Shown here in pieces: positions 55,617 to 64,000 of a stretch of 64,000 bases of DNA. Within the stretch, counting starts at the first letter, position 1. The number at the start of each line of letters is the position of its first letter. The notes under the pieces were generated by a model. It searched no databases. It saw only the letters and a list, made by a program, of their open reading frames with translations, and was not told the DNA's origin. Origin of the DNA: Flavobacteriales bacterium (lineage in GTDB: Bacteria > Bacteroidota > Bacteroidia > Flavobacteriales_F > PHOS-HE28). The position numbers were made by a program, and so were the translations under genes. Location: the NCBI GenBank assembly GCA_016712535.1, contig JADJQW010000002.1, positions 558,001-622,000 on the forward strand, written 5' to 3'.

Positions 55617-56620
55617 TGCGGTGGACGGTGATCATCTGCGCGCTTGTCCTGCTGGCTTCTTGCCGGCATGCCACGGATGAGCTGCCGGAACCGGACCGCC
55701 CCTTCAACCTGCTGTTGCCTCCGGGTTTTCCAGCGATTAATGCACCAGACGACAACCCGATCACCGAAGCGAGCGTGGCCTTGGGCAAGGAGCTGTTCTT
55801 CGACACGCGGCTGTCGCGAACTGGGACGGTCTCATGCGCTTCGTGCCATTTCCCCGACCATGCCTTCAGCGACACGCTTCCGCTGAGCTTCGGCGTGGAT
55901 GGCCTGGCCGGCATGCGCAACGCAGCCCCGCTCATCAACCTCGCCTGGCACAACGGCTACTTCCGTGATGGAGGCGTGCCCACCCTCGAGCAGCAAGCCA
56001 TCGCCCCGATTCATGACCCGTTGGAGATGGATTTCAGCATTACGCGCGCCGCTGCCGACTTGCGGAACCTGGAGCCTTATGCCTCGTTGAGCAGGCGAGC
56101 ATACGGCAAGCCGATGGATGCCTATGAGCTCACACGCGCATTGGCGGCCTACCAGCGCACCCTGGTCAGCGGCTGGTCGCGCTATGACCGTTTCCTGAGC
56201 GGCGACGCCTTGGCATTGAGCGCAAGTGAGCAGCATGGACTGGCTCTCTTCAGGAGCGATGAGCTCAATTGCACGGCCTGCCACAACGGCTTCGATCTGA
56301 GCGACCACGGCTATCACAATGTGGGGCAATACCTCACCTATGCCGATCCCGGCCGTGAGCGCATCACGCTGGTCCCCTCGGACAACGGCAAGTTCAAGAC
56401 CCCCTCCCTCCGCAACATCGCGCTCACCGCTCCGTACATGCACGACGGCAGCATAGCCACTTTGGAGGAGGTGATCGACTTCTTCGCCAGCGGCGGGCTG
56501 CCCCATGCGAACCGCGACCCCGAAATGCAGAGCTTTGCGCTGAGCCCGCAGGACAAGGCCGATCTGATCGCCTTCTTCCATGCCCTGACCGACGAGCGAC
56601 CCATTGATCAAGTGCCATGA
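55613..56620 (+). CDS. Di-haem MauG/MbnH-family lipoprotein with Arg and Phe at two key positions
   Basis: This 335-residue protein has lipobox LLASC (Cys17) and haem sites CASCH (75-79) and CTACH (220-224). Two expected residues differ from relatives: the inter-haem Trp of FWDG is Arg118 (FRDG), and the Tyr that replaces the axial Met in MauG is Phe291 (IDFF). Both are read by eye. The other three di-haem genes in the window keep Trp and Tyr at these places. Gene order (MbnP, this, a second di-haem gene, each joined by ATGA) suggests one operon acting on MbnP. This copy may have altered electron transfer or serve a different role. Confidence 0.88.
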   Translation: MMRWTVIICALVLLASCRHATDELPEPDRPFNLLLPPGFPAINAPDDNPITEASVALGKELFFDTRLSRTGTVSCASCHFPDHAFSDTLPLSFGVDGLAGMRNAAPLINLAWHNGYFRDGGVPTLEQQAIAPIHDPLEMDFSITRAAADLRNLEPYASLSRRAYGKPMDAYELTRALAAYQRTLVSGWSRYDRFLSGDALALSASEQHGLALFRSDELNCTACHNGFDLSDHGYHNVGQYLTYADPGRERITLVPSDNGKFKTPSLRNIALTAPYMHDGSIATLEEVIDFFASGGLPHANRDPEMQSFALSPQDKADLIAFFHALTDERPIDQVP

Positions 56621-57726
56621 GGAGCCTCATCCGAATCAGCCTGTTCGCCGTTGTCGCATTGGCCGCCTGTCGGCCGGAGCCTGAACCGGTCGAGACCGAC
56701 GATGGCGGCGGCAGCCACACCGCCACACCCTACACGTTGGCCATCCCGGCCAATTTCCCGCCGATGACCATACCATCGGACAACCCCATGACGGTGGAAG
56801 GGGTGAAGCTGGGGCGCTACCTCTTCTACGAGGAACGACTGAGCGGCAACAACACGCAGAGCTGCGCGAGTTGCCACGCGCAGGCTTTCGCCTTCAGTGA
56901 TCATGGCAGCCAATTCAGCACCGGTATCGATGGCTTGCAGGGCGACCGCAACAGCATGGTGCTGCAGAACCTGGGCTGGGAGACGCGCTTCTTCTGGGAC
57001 GGGCGCGCGATGACGCTCGAAGACCAGGTCCTGCAGCCGGTGGAGAACCCGATCGAGATGCACGAGACCTGGCCCAACGCCGTGGCCAAGCTCCAAGCGG
57101 ATCCCGCTTACCGCGAGCTGTTCCATGATGCGTTCGGGACGTCGAGCATCGACAAGTACAAAGCGGCCAAGGCCATGGCGCAGTTCCTGCGCACCATGAT
57201 CAGCGGCAACTCGCGATTCGATCAATTCCAGCGTGGGGAGATCTTCCCGACGTTGCTCGAGCAAGGCGGGATCCTGCTCACGCAGCAAGAGGGCGGCGAC
57301 CCTGCGAATGGGCTGGGGGGGCAATGGGGCGCTGATTGCTTCCACTGCCACCCGCATGGCGGCGCACGGTTCACCGATGGGCTGCTTCGCAACAATGGCC
57401 TCGACAGCCAGTTCACGGACCTTGGGCTTGGCGGGATCACGGGCCTGCCGCAGGACATGGGCCTGTTCAAGACGCCCTCGCTTCGCAACGTGGCCGTGAG
57501 CGCGCCGTACATGCACGATGGGCGTTTCGGCACCTTGGAAGAGGTGATCGAGCACTACAACAGCGGCGGCCATCCTTCGCCCACGATCAGCCCATTCATG
57601 AAGTACACGGTTGGCGGGCTGCAACTCACGCAGGAGAAGAAGGATCAGCTGATCGCCTTCCTGAACATGCTCACGGATCCGGAGTTCCTGAGCAATCCGG
57701 AGTTCAGCGATCCGGGTCCGCCGTGA
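56617..57726 (+). CDS. Di-haem MauG/MbnH-family lipoprotein
   Basis: The start overlaps the previous stop by ATGA. This 369-residue protein has lipobox ALAAC (Cys18), haem sites CASCH (83-87) and CFHCH (241-245), the inter-haem Trp127 in FFWDG, and Tyr314 (EVIEHYNSGG) at the MauG axial-ligand position. A Gly-rich insertion (EGGDPANGLGGQWG) precedes the second haem. The Tyr and the EHYNSGG tail favour the MbnH/MauG subgroup, so it is the best candidate to oxidise the MbnP tryptophan. It is the last gene of the triplet. The 3' flank meets the convergent flavoprotein gene after 72 bp. Confidence 0.9.
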   Translation: MRSLIRISLFAVVALAACRPEPEPVETDDGGGSHTATPYTLAIPANFPPMTIPSDNPMTVEGVKLGRYLFYEERLSGNNTQSCASCHAQAFAFSDHGSQFSTGIDGLQGDRNSMVLQNLGWETRFFWDGRAMTLEDQVLQPVENPIEMHETWPNAVAKLQADPAYRELFHDAFGTSSIDKYKAAKAMAQFLRTMISGNSRFDQFQRGEIFPTLLEQGGILLTQQEGGDPANGLGGQWGADCFHCHPHGGARFTDGLLRNNGLDSQFTDLGLGGITGLPQDMGLFKTPSLRNVAVSAPYMHDGRFGTLEEVIEHYNSGGHPSPTISPFMKYTVGGLQLTQEKKDQLIAFLNMLTDPEFLSNPEFSDPGPP

Positions 57727-57798
57727 CCTTACGCGGTGGGTCGGGGCAATTGCTCAGATGAAGACGGCTCGAAGGGGTGAGCTTAAGCGCACCGCGCT

Positions 57799-59301
57799 TC
57801 AAGCAGCATCCATGCGCTCCTGTTCGGGCGACCAAGCGTAGCAGCGCAGCTTATCAGCGAAGACCTCTGGCTTGAAGAGGCTCTGGCCCAGCAGCAGGCG
57901 AGCGCATTCCTGCACGCCCTCGGTGATGCTGGGGTGCGGATGGATCAGGTTGGCCAGCTCATGCACCGGGATGCCCAGCTTGATCATGAGGCTCACGGCT
58001 TCGATGGCGCTGCTCGCGTGCTCGCCCACGGCACGCATGCCCAGGATGCGCATCTCAGGATTATCGGTGACGATCACCTTGAAGAAACCCTTGGTGCGCC
58101 GCATGGCAATGGCGCGGGCGAGGCACGAGTAATCGACTCGCGCCATCCGATAGGCGATGCCGCGTTTCTGGCATTCCTGTTCATTCAATCCTACTCCCGC
58201 GACCTCGGGCTCCAGGAACATGATGGTGCTGATGTTGTCATAAGTGAGCCCCACCGGCACGCAGCCCGCGATGCATTCTGCGGCATGACGCCCCTCCATC
58301 TCGCCCAGGTTCACGAGCATGTTGGTCCCTGTGGCATCGCCCACCGCATGGATGTGCTGAACACTGGTGCGCGTGCCGTGCACCTCGATGTTCCCGGTCC
58401 TGGGATCGGTGCGCACGCCAGCTGCGGCCAGGTCGAGCCGGTCGGTATTGGCGATCCTGCCCACGGAGAGCAGGGCCTTGTGCACCCGCACTGTCTCCGC
58501 GCGGCCGTCCGGGTATGAAAGACGGTATTCCACTTCATTTCCCTCATGATCGGGATCGATGGAGGTGATGCATTCGAGTTTCGCCTGGCGATGGATGATG
58601 ACGCCGCGCCGTTCGAGGCTTTGTGCCACCACTTCGCTCACGTCGGCATCCTCGAAGGGCAGGATCCGCTCAGCGCGGTCGATGAGGTGGACGCGCGTAT
58701 TGCCCAGCAGCGAGAAGATCGTCGCGAATTCGCAGCCGATCACGCCGGCGCCGATGATGACGATGCTGCGCGGGTATTCCTCCAGGCTGAAGATGCCGTC
58801 GCTGGTGAGGATCCGGCGCTCGTCGGTCTCAATGCCGGGAAGGTGGCGCGGCCTGCTGCCTGTTGCGATGATGACATGATCGGTGCGCACATCAAGGACA
58901 TGATTGGGCCGTTGTATCCTGATCACATTGGGGTCCAGGAAATGGGCCTCGCCGCGCTCATGCTGGAATCGTCCATTCCCCTTATGCGAGGCCAGGAGCT
59001 GCATATGGCACGCATAGAGGTATTTGCGCTCGAATGCGGCTTCGTTCACGGCTTTCATCACCTCGCTCCAATCGAGGCGGAAAGGTTCGCGGCCACGGGT
59101 GCGCATGAGCGCGTTGGCGTTGGAAGCGCGCTGCGCGATCTCCCACATGGTCTTGGAGGTCAGGGCGCCGTTATAGATGCCCGTGCCGCCGATCCTGTCG
59201 CGCTCCACCAGGAGCACGCGCTGTCCGAGGTCGATGCCGCGCATGGCGGCAGCGTAACCAGCGGGTCCGCCGCCGATGACGCAGAGGTCGTAGTGCTCCA
59301 T
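57799..59301 (-). CDS. Lpd-fold FAD/NAD(P) oxidoreductase lacking the redox cysteine pair
   Basis: This 500-residue cytoplasmic protein has the fold order of dihydrolipoyl dehydrogenase and soluble transhydrogenase: FAD dinucleotide motif GGGPAG (10-15), second dinucleotide motif IIGAGVIGCEFA (181-193), AVGDATG near 319 and the dimer-domain HPHPSITE with His456 and Glu461. The usual redox site GGTCLNVGC reads GGTGIYNGA, so both cysteines (positions 41 and 46) are missing. Disulfide-based lipoamide chemistry therefore looks impossible. A SthA-type NADPH/NAD+ transhydrogenase, which also lacks the full pair, is the nearest known role. The assignment to a specific reaction is inference. Confidence 0.85.
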   Translation of the reverse strand: MEHYDLCVIGGGPAGYAAAMRGIDLGQRVLLVERDRIGGTGIYNGALTSKTMWEIAQRASNANALMRTRGREPFRLDWSEVMKAVNEAAFERKYLYACHMQLLASHKGNGRFQHERGEAHFLDPNVIRIQRPNHVLDVRTDHVIIATGSRPRHLPGIETDERRILTSDGIFSLEEYPRSIVIIGAGVIGCEFATIFSLLGNTRVHLIDRAERILPFEDADVSEVVAQSLERRGVIIHRQAKLECITSIDPDHEGNEVEYRLSYPDGRAETVRVHKALLSVGRIANTDRLDLAAAGVRTDPRTGNIEVHGTRTSVQHIHAVGDATGTNMLVNLGEMEGRHAAECIAGCVPVGLTYDNISTIMFLEPEVAGVGLNEQECQKRGIAYRMARVDYSCLARAIAMRRTKGFFKVIVTDNPEMRILGMRAVGEHASSAIEAVSLMIKLGIPVHELANLIHPHPSITEGVQECARLLLGQSLFKPEVFADKLRCYAWSPEQERMDAA

Positions 59302-59468
59302 GGGGATGATGCTGCCGATGCGGCAACACGCTCATACGGCCAGCATGCGCCTTGGTTCGCGCTTAGGCAGGTTTGGCCGGGTGCGGCGCGCGGTTCGTCT
59401 TCGCTTCAGCCTTCGGCGTATCCGCAGGGTTCAGGAACGCGTAACAGCGGCGGAACAGGATCGCACGC

Positions 59469-62400
59469 GTGGGTACCATTCGCCGCTTCAGCCTCGCCGG
59501 TATCGCATCGACAGCCTCGATGGTAGCGGCAGCCCAATGCCCGCAGCTCTATGATTACTACGGGACACCCTCGGCCAATCCGCAGTGGTACAGCTGCAGC
59601 GGCACGAACTTCACCTTGGTGGTAGCCACACCGCAGACACTAGGTGCATATAGCATCAACTGGGGCGATGGCAGTCCTGTGCAGAACGGCGCTGCCTTGA
59701 TGCCGCCCATGACGGTGACGCACCTGTACCCGGCTGCCGTGGCCACCTACACCATAACATTCACCGAGATCGCCACAGGCTGCGTGATCACGGGCAGCCT
59801 CACCATGGAGCAGAGCTCCAGCGCCAGCATCCAGATTCCTGTGGGCGGCCTCACCCAGGTATGCGCACCTCATCCGGTGGACTTCATCAACAGCAGCACC
59901 AACGTCTCGCCGAACACGGTATTCACGTGGGACTTCGGTGATGGGTCACCGATCCTCACGTTCGACCATACGAATCTCGGACAGACCGTGACGCACACCT
60001 ACATGCCCGGAACGGTCGACTGCGAGACCACGGTGCAGCTCACCGCCGAGAACACCTGCAACACCCTGCAAGGCGGAGCCTCCCTGGCAACCTTCAATCC
60101 CATCCGAATCTGGGATATCGATGACGCCAGCATCGCCGCAAGCGCCACCCTGCTCTGCTGGCCCGACCGCACGGTCACCTTCGCCAACACCACGGACCGC
60201 AACTGCCTTAACCAGGGCAACATCTTCCAGCGCTACGAGTACTGGAACTTCGGAGACTACTGGGGCACGGGCCAGGATTCGATCATCGACTGGACGCCTT
60301 GGCCGCCGACATTCCCGCGTGTGATCCAGTACCCGGGCATCGGCACTTATGAGGTGATGCTGCTCGACAGCAACTACTGCGGCATCGATACCGCCCTCAT
60401 CCAGATCACGATCGTACCGCCGCCTTCGGTGTCGCTGACGGTGGCTCCCGATACCATCTGCGCGGGTGAGACGGCCTTCTTCGATGAGACCACTTCCGGC
60501 GGGGCCAATTACTTCGAGTGGAACTTCGGCGCAGGTGCAGGCTTTCAATGGACGGGCGCGGGGGACCAAGCGCACACCTACAACACCGCAGGGGCCTACA
60601 CGGTCTCTTATGCGGCAAGCATCCAAGGCGCAACAGCGGGTTGCGCCGATACGGCATCCGTGACCGTTGTCGTGCTGCCCATCCCCACCGCTGATTTCGT
60701 GCTTGACAACAATGCGGCGTGCGACTCGCTCACGGTGACGATCACCGATCAAAGCGTGAGCGCTATCCAGTACTCGTGGGACTTCGGCGATGGCACCACG
60801 AGCAACAGCCCGAATCCGCCGCCGCATTTCTACGGTGCGCCCGGCACCTACATCATCGCCCTCACCGTGACCAATGCGCTGGGCTGCACCCACAGTTTCA
60901 ACCGCACGGTGAACGTGTACGCGCCACCCACCGTGGGCATCCAGGTGGCCAACCTCTGCTTCGGTGAGGTTGCGCAATTCACCCCTGTGATCGGCACCGA
61001 TCCCGGCAATCCGGTCACGAGCTGGGTCTGGGACTTCGGCGATGGCGGGACGGATTCGGTCGAGTTCCCTGCGCACCAGTACTCGGTGGCGGGTCCCTAC
61101 ACCATCACGCTTACGGTGAACACGCCGTACTGCGGCAACACCGGAACGCAAGCGGTGAATGTGCAAGCACGCCCGAATGCCTCATTCACGCCGGTGCCTG
61201 TGCTGGGCTGCTCGCCCATGAACGTGAGCTTCACGAATACGAGCACTGGCGCGGCGCAGCACCTTTGGCTCTTCGGCGATGGCAGCACGGCCACCACCAC
61301 CGATGCTGCGCACACCTTCACCAACCTCGGCTCCACGGACACGGTCTTCACCGTCACGCTGATCGCAAGCTCGCTCTATGGATGTGCTGATACCGCCACC
61401 GTCGACATCACCGTGGCTCCGGGCGTGTTCGCTGGCTTCAGCCACAATGCGGTGCCCGGTTGCGCGCCCATGGATGTGAGTTTCGTGAACAGCAGCACGG
61501 GCGCTGCGACCTACTTGTGGGACTTCGGCGATGGCAGCACGAGCTCGACGATGAATCCCGCGCACACGTATGTGAACATCACGTTATTCCTGAGCATCCA
61601 CACGGTATCGCTCACGGCCTTCTCACCCGCTGGCTGTCAGGCAATGGTGACACAGCAGGTGATGGTCTATCCCACGCCAGACTTCTCGTTCGTGGCGCAA
61701 CCCGATAGCGGCTGCAGCCCGCTCACGGTCACCTTTCCCAGCGTGGTGGGCGCGGTAAGCTATGGCTGGGACTTCGGTGATGGCAGCACTGGCACCGGTC
61801 CTTCGCCGACGCACACCTACTTCAATGGCACAGCCAATGATCAGTCCTTCGGCATCACGCTCGTAGGTGCGAATGCGTTCGGATGCGCGGACACGGCAAC
61901 TGCGAGCGTGCTGGTTTTCCCGAATCCGATCGCACAGATCTCCGCCTCTCCGCTCATCGGCTGCCATCCGTTCACCGCGCAGCTCACCAACGGGAGCACG
62001 GGCGCGAGCAGCTACGCCTGGGATTATGGGGATGGCCTGCAGAGCGATACCTCGGCCACGGTCCATGGGCACACGTGGTACAACTTCCCCGGTCCTGGTA
62101 CGATCTCTTATCCGGTGAGCCTCACGGCCATGACCGATCATGGCTGCACCAGCACGGCTACGGCTAATGTGCAGGTGCATCCGCAAGTGACGGCGGGCTT
62201 CGTTCAGCCCCCTGATGGCTGCGCCCCGCATGCAGCGAGCTTCATCAATACAAGCACTGGTGCGAGCAGCTACCAGTGGAGCTTCGGCGATCTGCAGGTC
62301 AGCACTGCTACTTCCCCGCAGCACACCTATTTCAATCAAGGATTGAACGATGCCGCGTTCAACGCCCAGTTGATCGCGACCTCCGCCTTCGGGTGCAGCG

Positions 62401-63986
62401 ATACCATCGCAGCGCCGATCCTGGTGCATCCGCAGCCGATCGCGCAATTCATCCCCGGCGTGCTCAATGGCTGTCAGCCGCTGAACGTGCCCTTCCAGGA
62501 CCTCACGATCGGTGCGGTGGCCTCGCAATGGAGCTTCGGCGATGGCAGCGCGCTCGATACCGTGCCCGGCAATCAATCGCACAGCTATGCGCACGCGAGC
62601 GCTGTCCCGGTCGCCTTCAACCCCCAGCTGATCGCGACGAACGGCTTCGGCTGCAGCGATACTTCGTCCGCGGCGATCGATGTCTACCCGGCGATCACTG
62701 CAGCATTCAGCGTTGTCGCCACCGGCTGCTCGCCGCTCACCGTGCAGCCGCAGAACTTCAGCACGGGCGCGAGCAGCTACCAGTGGGACATGGGTGATGG
62801 CATCACGCTGGTGGGCAGCAACCCTGCGCATACGTATGTGAACACGACTGCGGTGGACCAGATGCGCACCATCACGCTCACCGCCACTTCGCCCTATGGC
62901 TGCATCAGCGTCGCGCAGCAAGCAGTGGTTGTTTCGCCCGTGCCGCAGGCCGCCTTCATGGCCACGCCCTTCACGCAGCAGTTCCCCGATGCCACGGTAG
63001 CACTGAACAACACCAGCAGTCCCGGCAATTGGATGCACAGCTGGGATTTCGGTGACGGCAGCGCATCGGGCCTGCAACAGCCCGGCACGCACACCTATGT
63101 CACCTGGGGCACCTTCACCATCACTTTGGTGGTGAGCGGCACCACCTGCTCAGACACGGCCACTCAGCAGGTTACCATCACGCCACCGCTGCCTACCGTG
63201 AGCTTCATCGGGCAAGGCGAGGGCTGCGCACCGCTGACGGTCAACTTCACGAATACGAGCCTACTGGCGCAGAGCTACCAATGGAACTTCGGGGATGGCG
63301 GCACCAGCACGGCCGATAACCCCACCTACATCTACAACGTACCAGGGGTCTATTCCGTGACCCTCACCGCATTCGGCGTGGGAGGCGCGGTGAACACCAT
63401 GACCAAAGTGGACAGCATCGTCGTACGGCCGAGGGCGAACGCCTTCTTCGTGCTGCAACCCACCACGGTGATCGTGCCTTCGCAGCCGGTCTTCACATAC
63501 AACCTGAGCGCGAATGCCGATCAATTCACCTGGGACTTCGGCGATGGCACCACCAGCAACGCGTTCAACCCCACGCACTACTACCAGCAGGCAGGCACCT
63601 TCGACGTGATGTTGATCGCCGACAATCAATGGAACTGCCCCGACACCTTCACGGTTGTCGGCGCTACCACAGGGGAGGCAAGCGGCGACCTTGAGTTCCC
63701 CAATGCCTTCACGCCCGGCAGCGGACCGACCGACGGCCAGTACGACCCCATGGGCTATGACAATGACCACTTCTTCCCGAAGTACGAAGGTGTGGAGCGC
63801 TACCGCCTGGAGGTCTTCAACAGGTGGGGCGAGCTGGTCTTCGTGAGCGAGGATGTGCGGCGCGGCTGGGACGGCTGGTACAAAGGCGCACCCGCCAAGC
63901 AGGATGTCTATGTCTGGAAATGCAGCGCAACCTTCAGCGATGGCCGGGAAGCCGTACTGAAGGGTGACGTCACCCTTTTACGTTGA
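59469..63986 (+). CDS. Large PKD-repeat T9SS type B surface protein
   Basis: The start is GTG 59469, needed to include the signal peptide (RRFSLAGIASTASMVAAAQ); the first ATG lies inside it. The 1,505-residue product has about sixteen PKD-like domains, marked by WDFGDG or variants (WNFGDY, WLFGDG, WDYGDG, WDMGDG) roughly every 85 residues. The type B CTD is FPNAFTPGSGPTDGQYD, VFNRWGELVFV, KQDVYVWK and the ending DVTLLR. It lacks the CUB and P-like modules of the adhesins at 18-36 kb. It is probably a long surface stalk or adhesin exported by T9SS. It is divergent from the flavoprotein with a 167-bp gap. Confidence 0.9.
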   Translation: MGTIRRFSLAGIASTASMVAAAQCPQLYDYYGTPSANPQWYSCSGTNFTLVVATPQTLGAYSINWGDGSPVQNGAALMPPMTVTHLYPAAVATYTITFTEIATGCVITGSLTMEQSSSASIQIPVGGLTQVCAPHPVDFINSSTNVSPNTVFTWDFGDGSPILTFDHTNLGQTVTHTYMPGTVDCETTVQLTAENTCNTLQGGASLATFNPIRIWDIDDASIAASATLLCWPDRTVTFANTTDRNCLNQGNIFQRYEYWNFGDYWGTGQDSIIDWTPWPPTFPRVIQYPGIGTYEVMLLDSNYCGIDTALIQITIVPPPSVSLTVAPDTICAGETAFFDETTSGGANYFEWNFGAGAGFQWTGAGDQAHTYNTAGAYTVSYAASIQGATAGCADTASVTVVVLPIPTADFVLDNNAACDSLTVTITDQSVSAIQYSWDFGDGTTSNSPNPPPHFYGAPGTYIIALTVTNALGCTHSFNRTVNVYAPPTVGIQVANLCFGEVAQFTPVIGTDPGNPVTSWVWDFGDGGTDSVEFPAHQYSVAGPYTITLTVNTPYCGNTGTQAVNVQARPNASFTPVPVLGCSPMNVSFTNTSTGAAQHLWLFGDGSTATTTDAAHTFTNLGSTDTVFTVTLIASSLYGCADTATVDITVAPGVFAGFSHNAVPGCAPMDVSFVNSSTGAATYLWDFGDGSTSSTMNPAHTYVNITLFLSIHTVSLTAFSPAGCQAMVTQQVMVYPTPDFSFVAQPDSGCSPLTVTFPSVVGAVSYGWDFGDGSTGTGPSPTHTYFNGTANDQSFGITLVGANAFGCADTATASVLVFPNPIAQISASPLIGCHPFTAQLTNGSTGASSYAWDYGDGLQSDTSATVHGHTWYNFPGPGTISYPVSLTAMTDHGCTSTATANVQVHPQVTAGFVQPPDGCAPHAASFINTSTGASSYQWSFGDLQVSTATSPQHTYFNQGLNDAAFNAQLIATSAFGCSDTIAAPILVHPQPIAQFIPGVLNGCQPLNVPFQDLTIGAVASQWSFGDGSALDTVPGNQSHSYAHASAVPVAFNPQLIATNGFGCSDTSSAAIDVYPAITAAFSVVATGCSPLTVQPQNFSTGASSYQWDMGDGITLVGSNPAHTYVNTTAVDQMRTITLTATSPYGCISVAQQAVVVSPVPQAAFMATPFTQQFPDATVALNNTSSPGNWMHSWDFGDGSASGLQQPGTHTYVTWGTFTITLVVSGTTCSDTATQQVTITPPLPTVSFIGQGEGCAPLTVNFTNTSLLAQSYQWNFGDGGTSTADNPTYIYNVPGVYSVTLTAFGVGGAVNTMTKVDSIVVRPRANAFFVLQPTTVIVPSQPVFTYNLSANADQFTWDFGDGTTSNAFNPTHYYQQAGTFDVMLIADNQWNCPDTFTVVGATTGEASGDLEFPNAFTPGSGPTDGQYDPMGYDNDHFFPKYEGVERYRLEVFNRWGELVFVSEDVRRGWDGWYKGAPAKQDVYVWKCSATFSDGREAVLKGDVTLLR

Positions 63987-63989
63987 ACC

Positions 63990-64000
63990 ATGGAACGCAA
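63990..64000 (+). CDS. Possible start of next gene (cut by window edge)
   Basis: An ATG three bases after the adhesin stop opens MER followed by the window end. Only the closeness to the previous stop supports it. Confidence 0.3.

Noticed and set aside
57781..57804. Imperfect hairpin at the 3' junction of the MauG and flavoprotein genes as a terminator
   Set aside because: The stem is interrupted, there is no T-run and it overlaps the flavoprotein stop.

Overview
The window reads as a GC-rich (about 60% by eye) chromosomal segment of a Bacteroidota bacterium, most likely Flavobacteriales-like. The evidence is: several secreted proteins ending in type IX secretion (T9SS) C-terminal domains, both the short type A domain and the gliding-motility-associated type B domain; a fused SecDF; a type III glutamine synthetase; a PorE-like TPR/propeller/OmpA lipoprotein-class protein; and promoter-like boxes of the Bacteroidota TAnnTTTG kind. 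I saw no rRNA, tRNA, CRISPR array, transposase or prophage. There is no gene-free stretch longer than about 225 bp.

Layout. 1-3.5 kb (minus strand): toxin/antitoxin pair, two MauG-type di-haem lipoproteins and the start of an S9 dipeptidyl peptidase, closely spaced. 3.7-4.7 kb: murB. 4.9-7.9 kb: a T9SS type A protein and an S74 tail-fibre-type protein broken by one in-frame stop. 8.1-10.3 kb: two glycosyltransferases. 10.3-18.1 kb: ftsE, a large periplasmic TPR protein with an outer-membrane barrel, and gyrB. 18.2-38.2 kb (all minus strand): a 20-kb block made of an ECF sigma factor, a membrane-anchored PKD protein with a T9SS type B domain in the anti-sigma position, and three very large T9SS type B surface proteins. 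These three share a CUB/PKD/P-domain-like N-terminal half. The largest (about 3,425 residues) carries about 29 tandem domains of 79 residues, ten of them nearly identical at DNA level. 38.4-53.0 kb: mostly housekeeping genes (mdh, secDF, a tatA-like gene, a CaCA antiporter, glnN, a porE-like gene, purM, prfA) plus a VCBS-repeat T9SS protein. 53.1-54.7 kb: a GT-C type membrane protein. 54.9-57.7 kb: an MbnP-like lipoprotein and two MbnH/MauG-like di-haem enzymes joined by ATGA overlaps. 57.8-59.3 kb: a dihydrolipoamide-dehydrogenase-fold flavoprotein lacking both redox cysteines. 59.5-64.0 kb: a fourth large T9SS type B protein made of PKD domains.

How the parts may work together. SecDF supports Sec export, and the T9SS-tagged proteins need Sec followed by T9SS. 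The PorE-like protein is of the class that anchors T9SS to peptidoglycan. The sigma factor/PKD-CTD pair heads the adhesin block and could couple transcription to the state of the secretion machine (inference). The two separate MauG/MbnH clusters suggest periplasmic post-translational oxidation of tryptophan, certainly worth testing for the MbnP-like partner.
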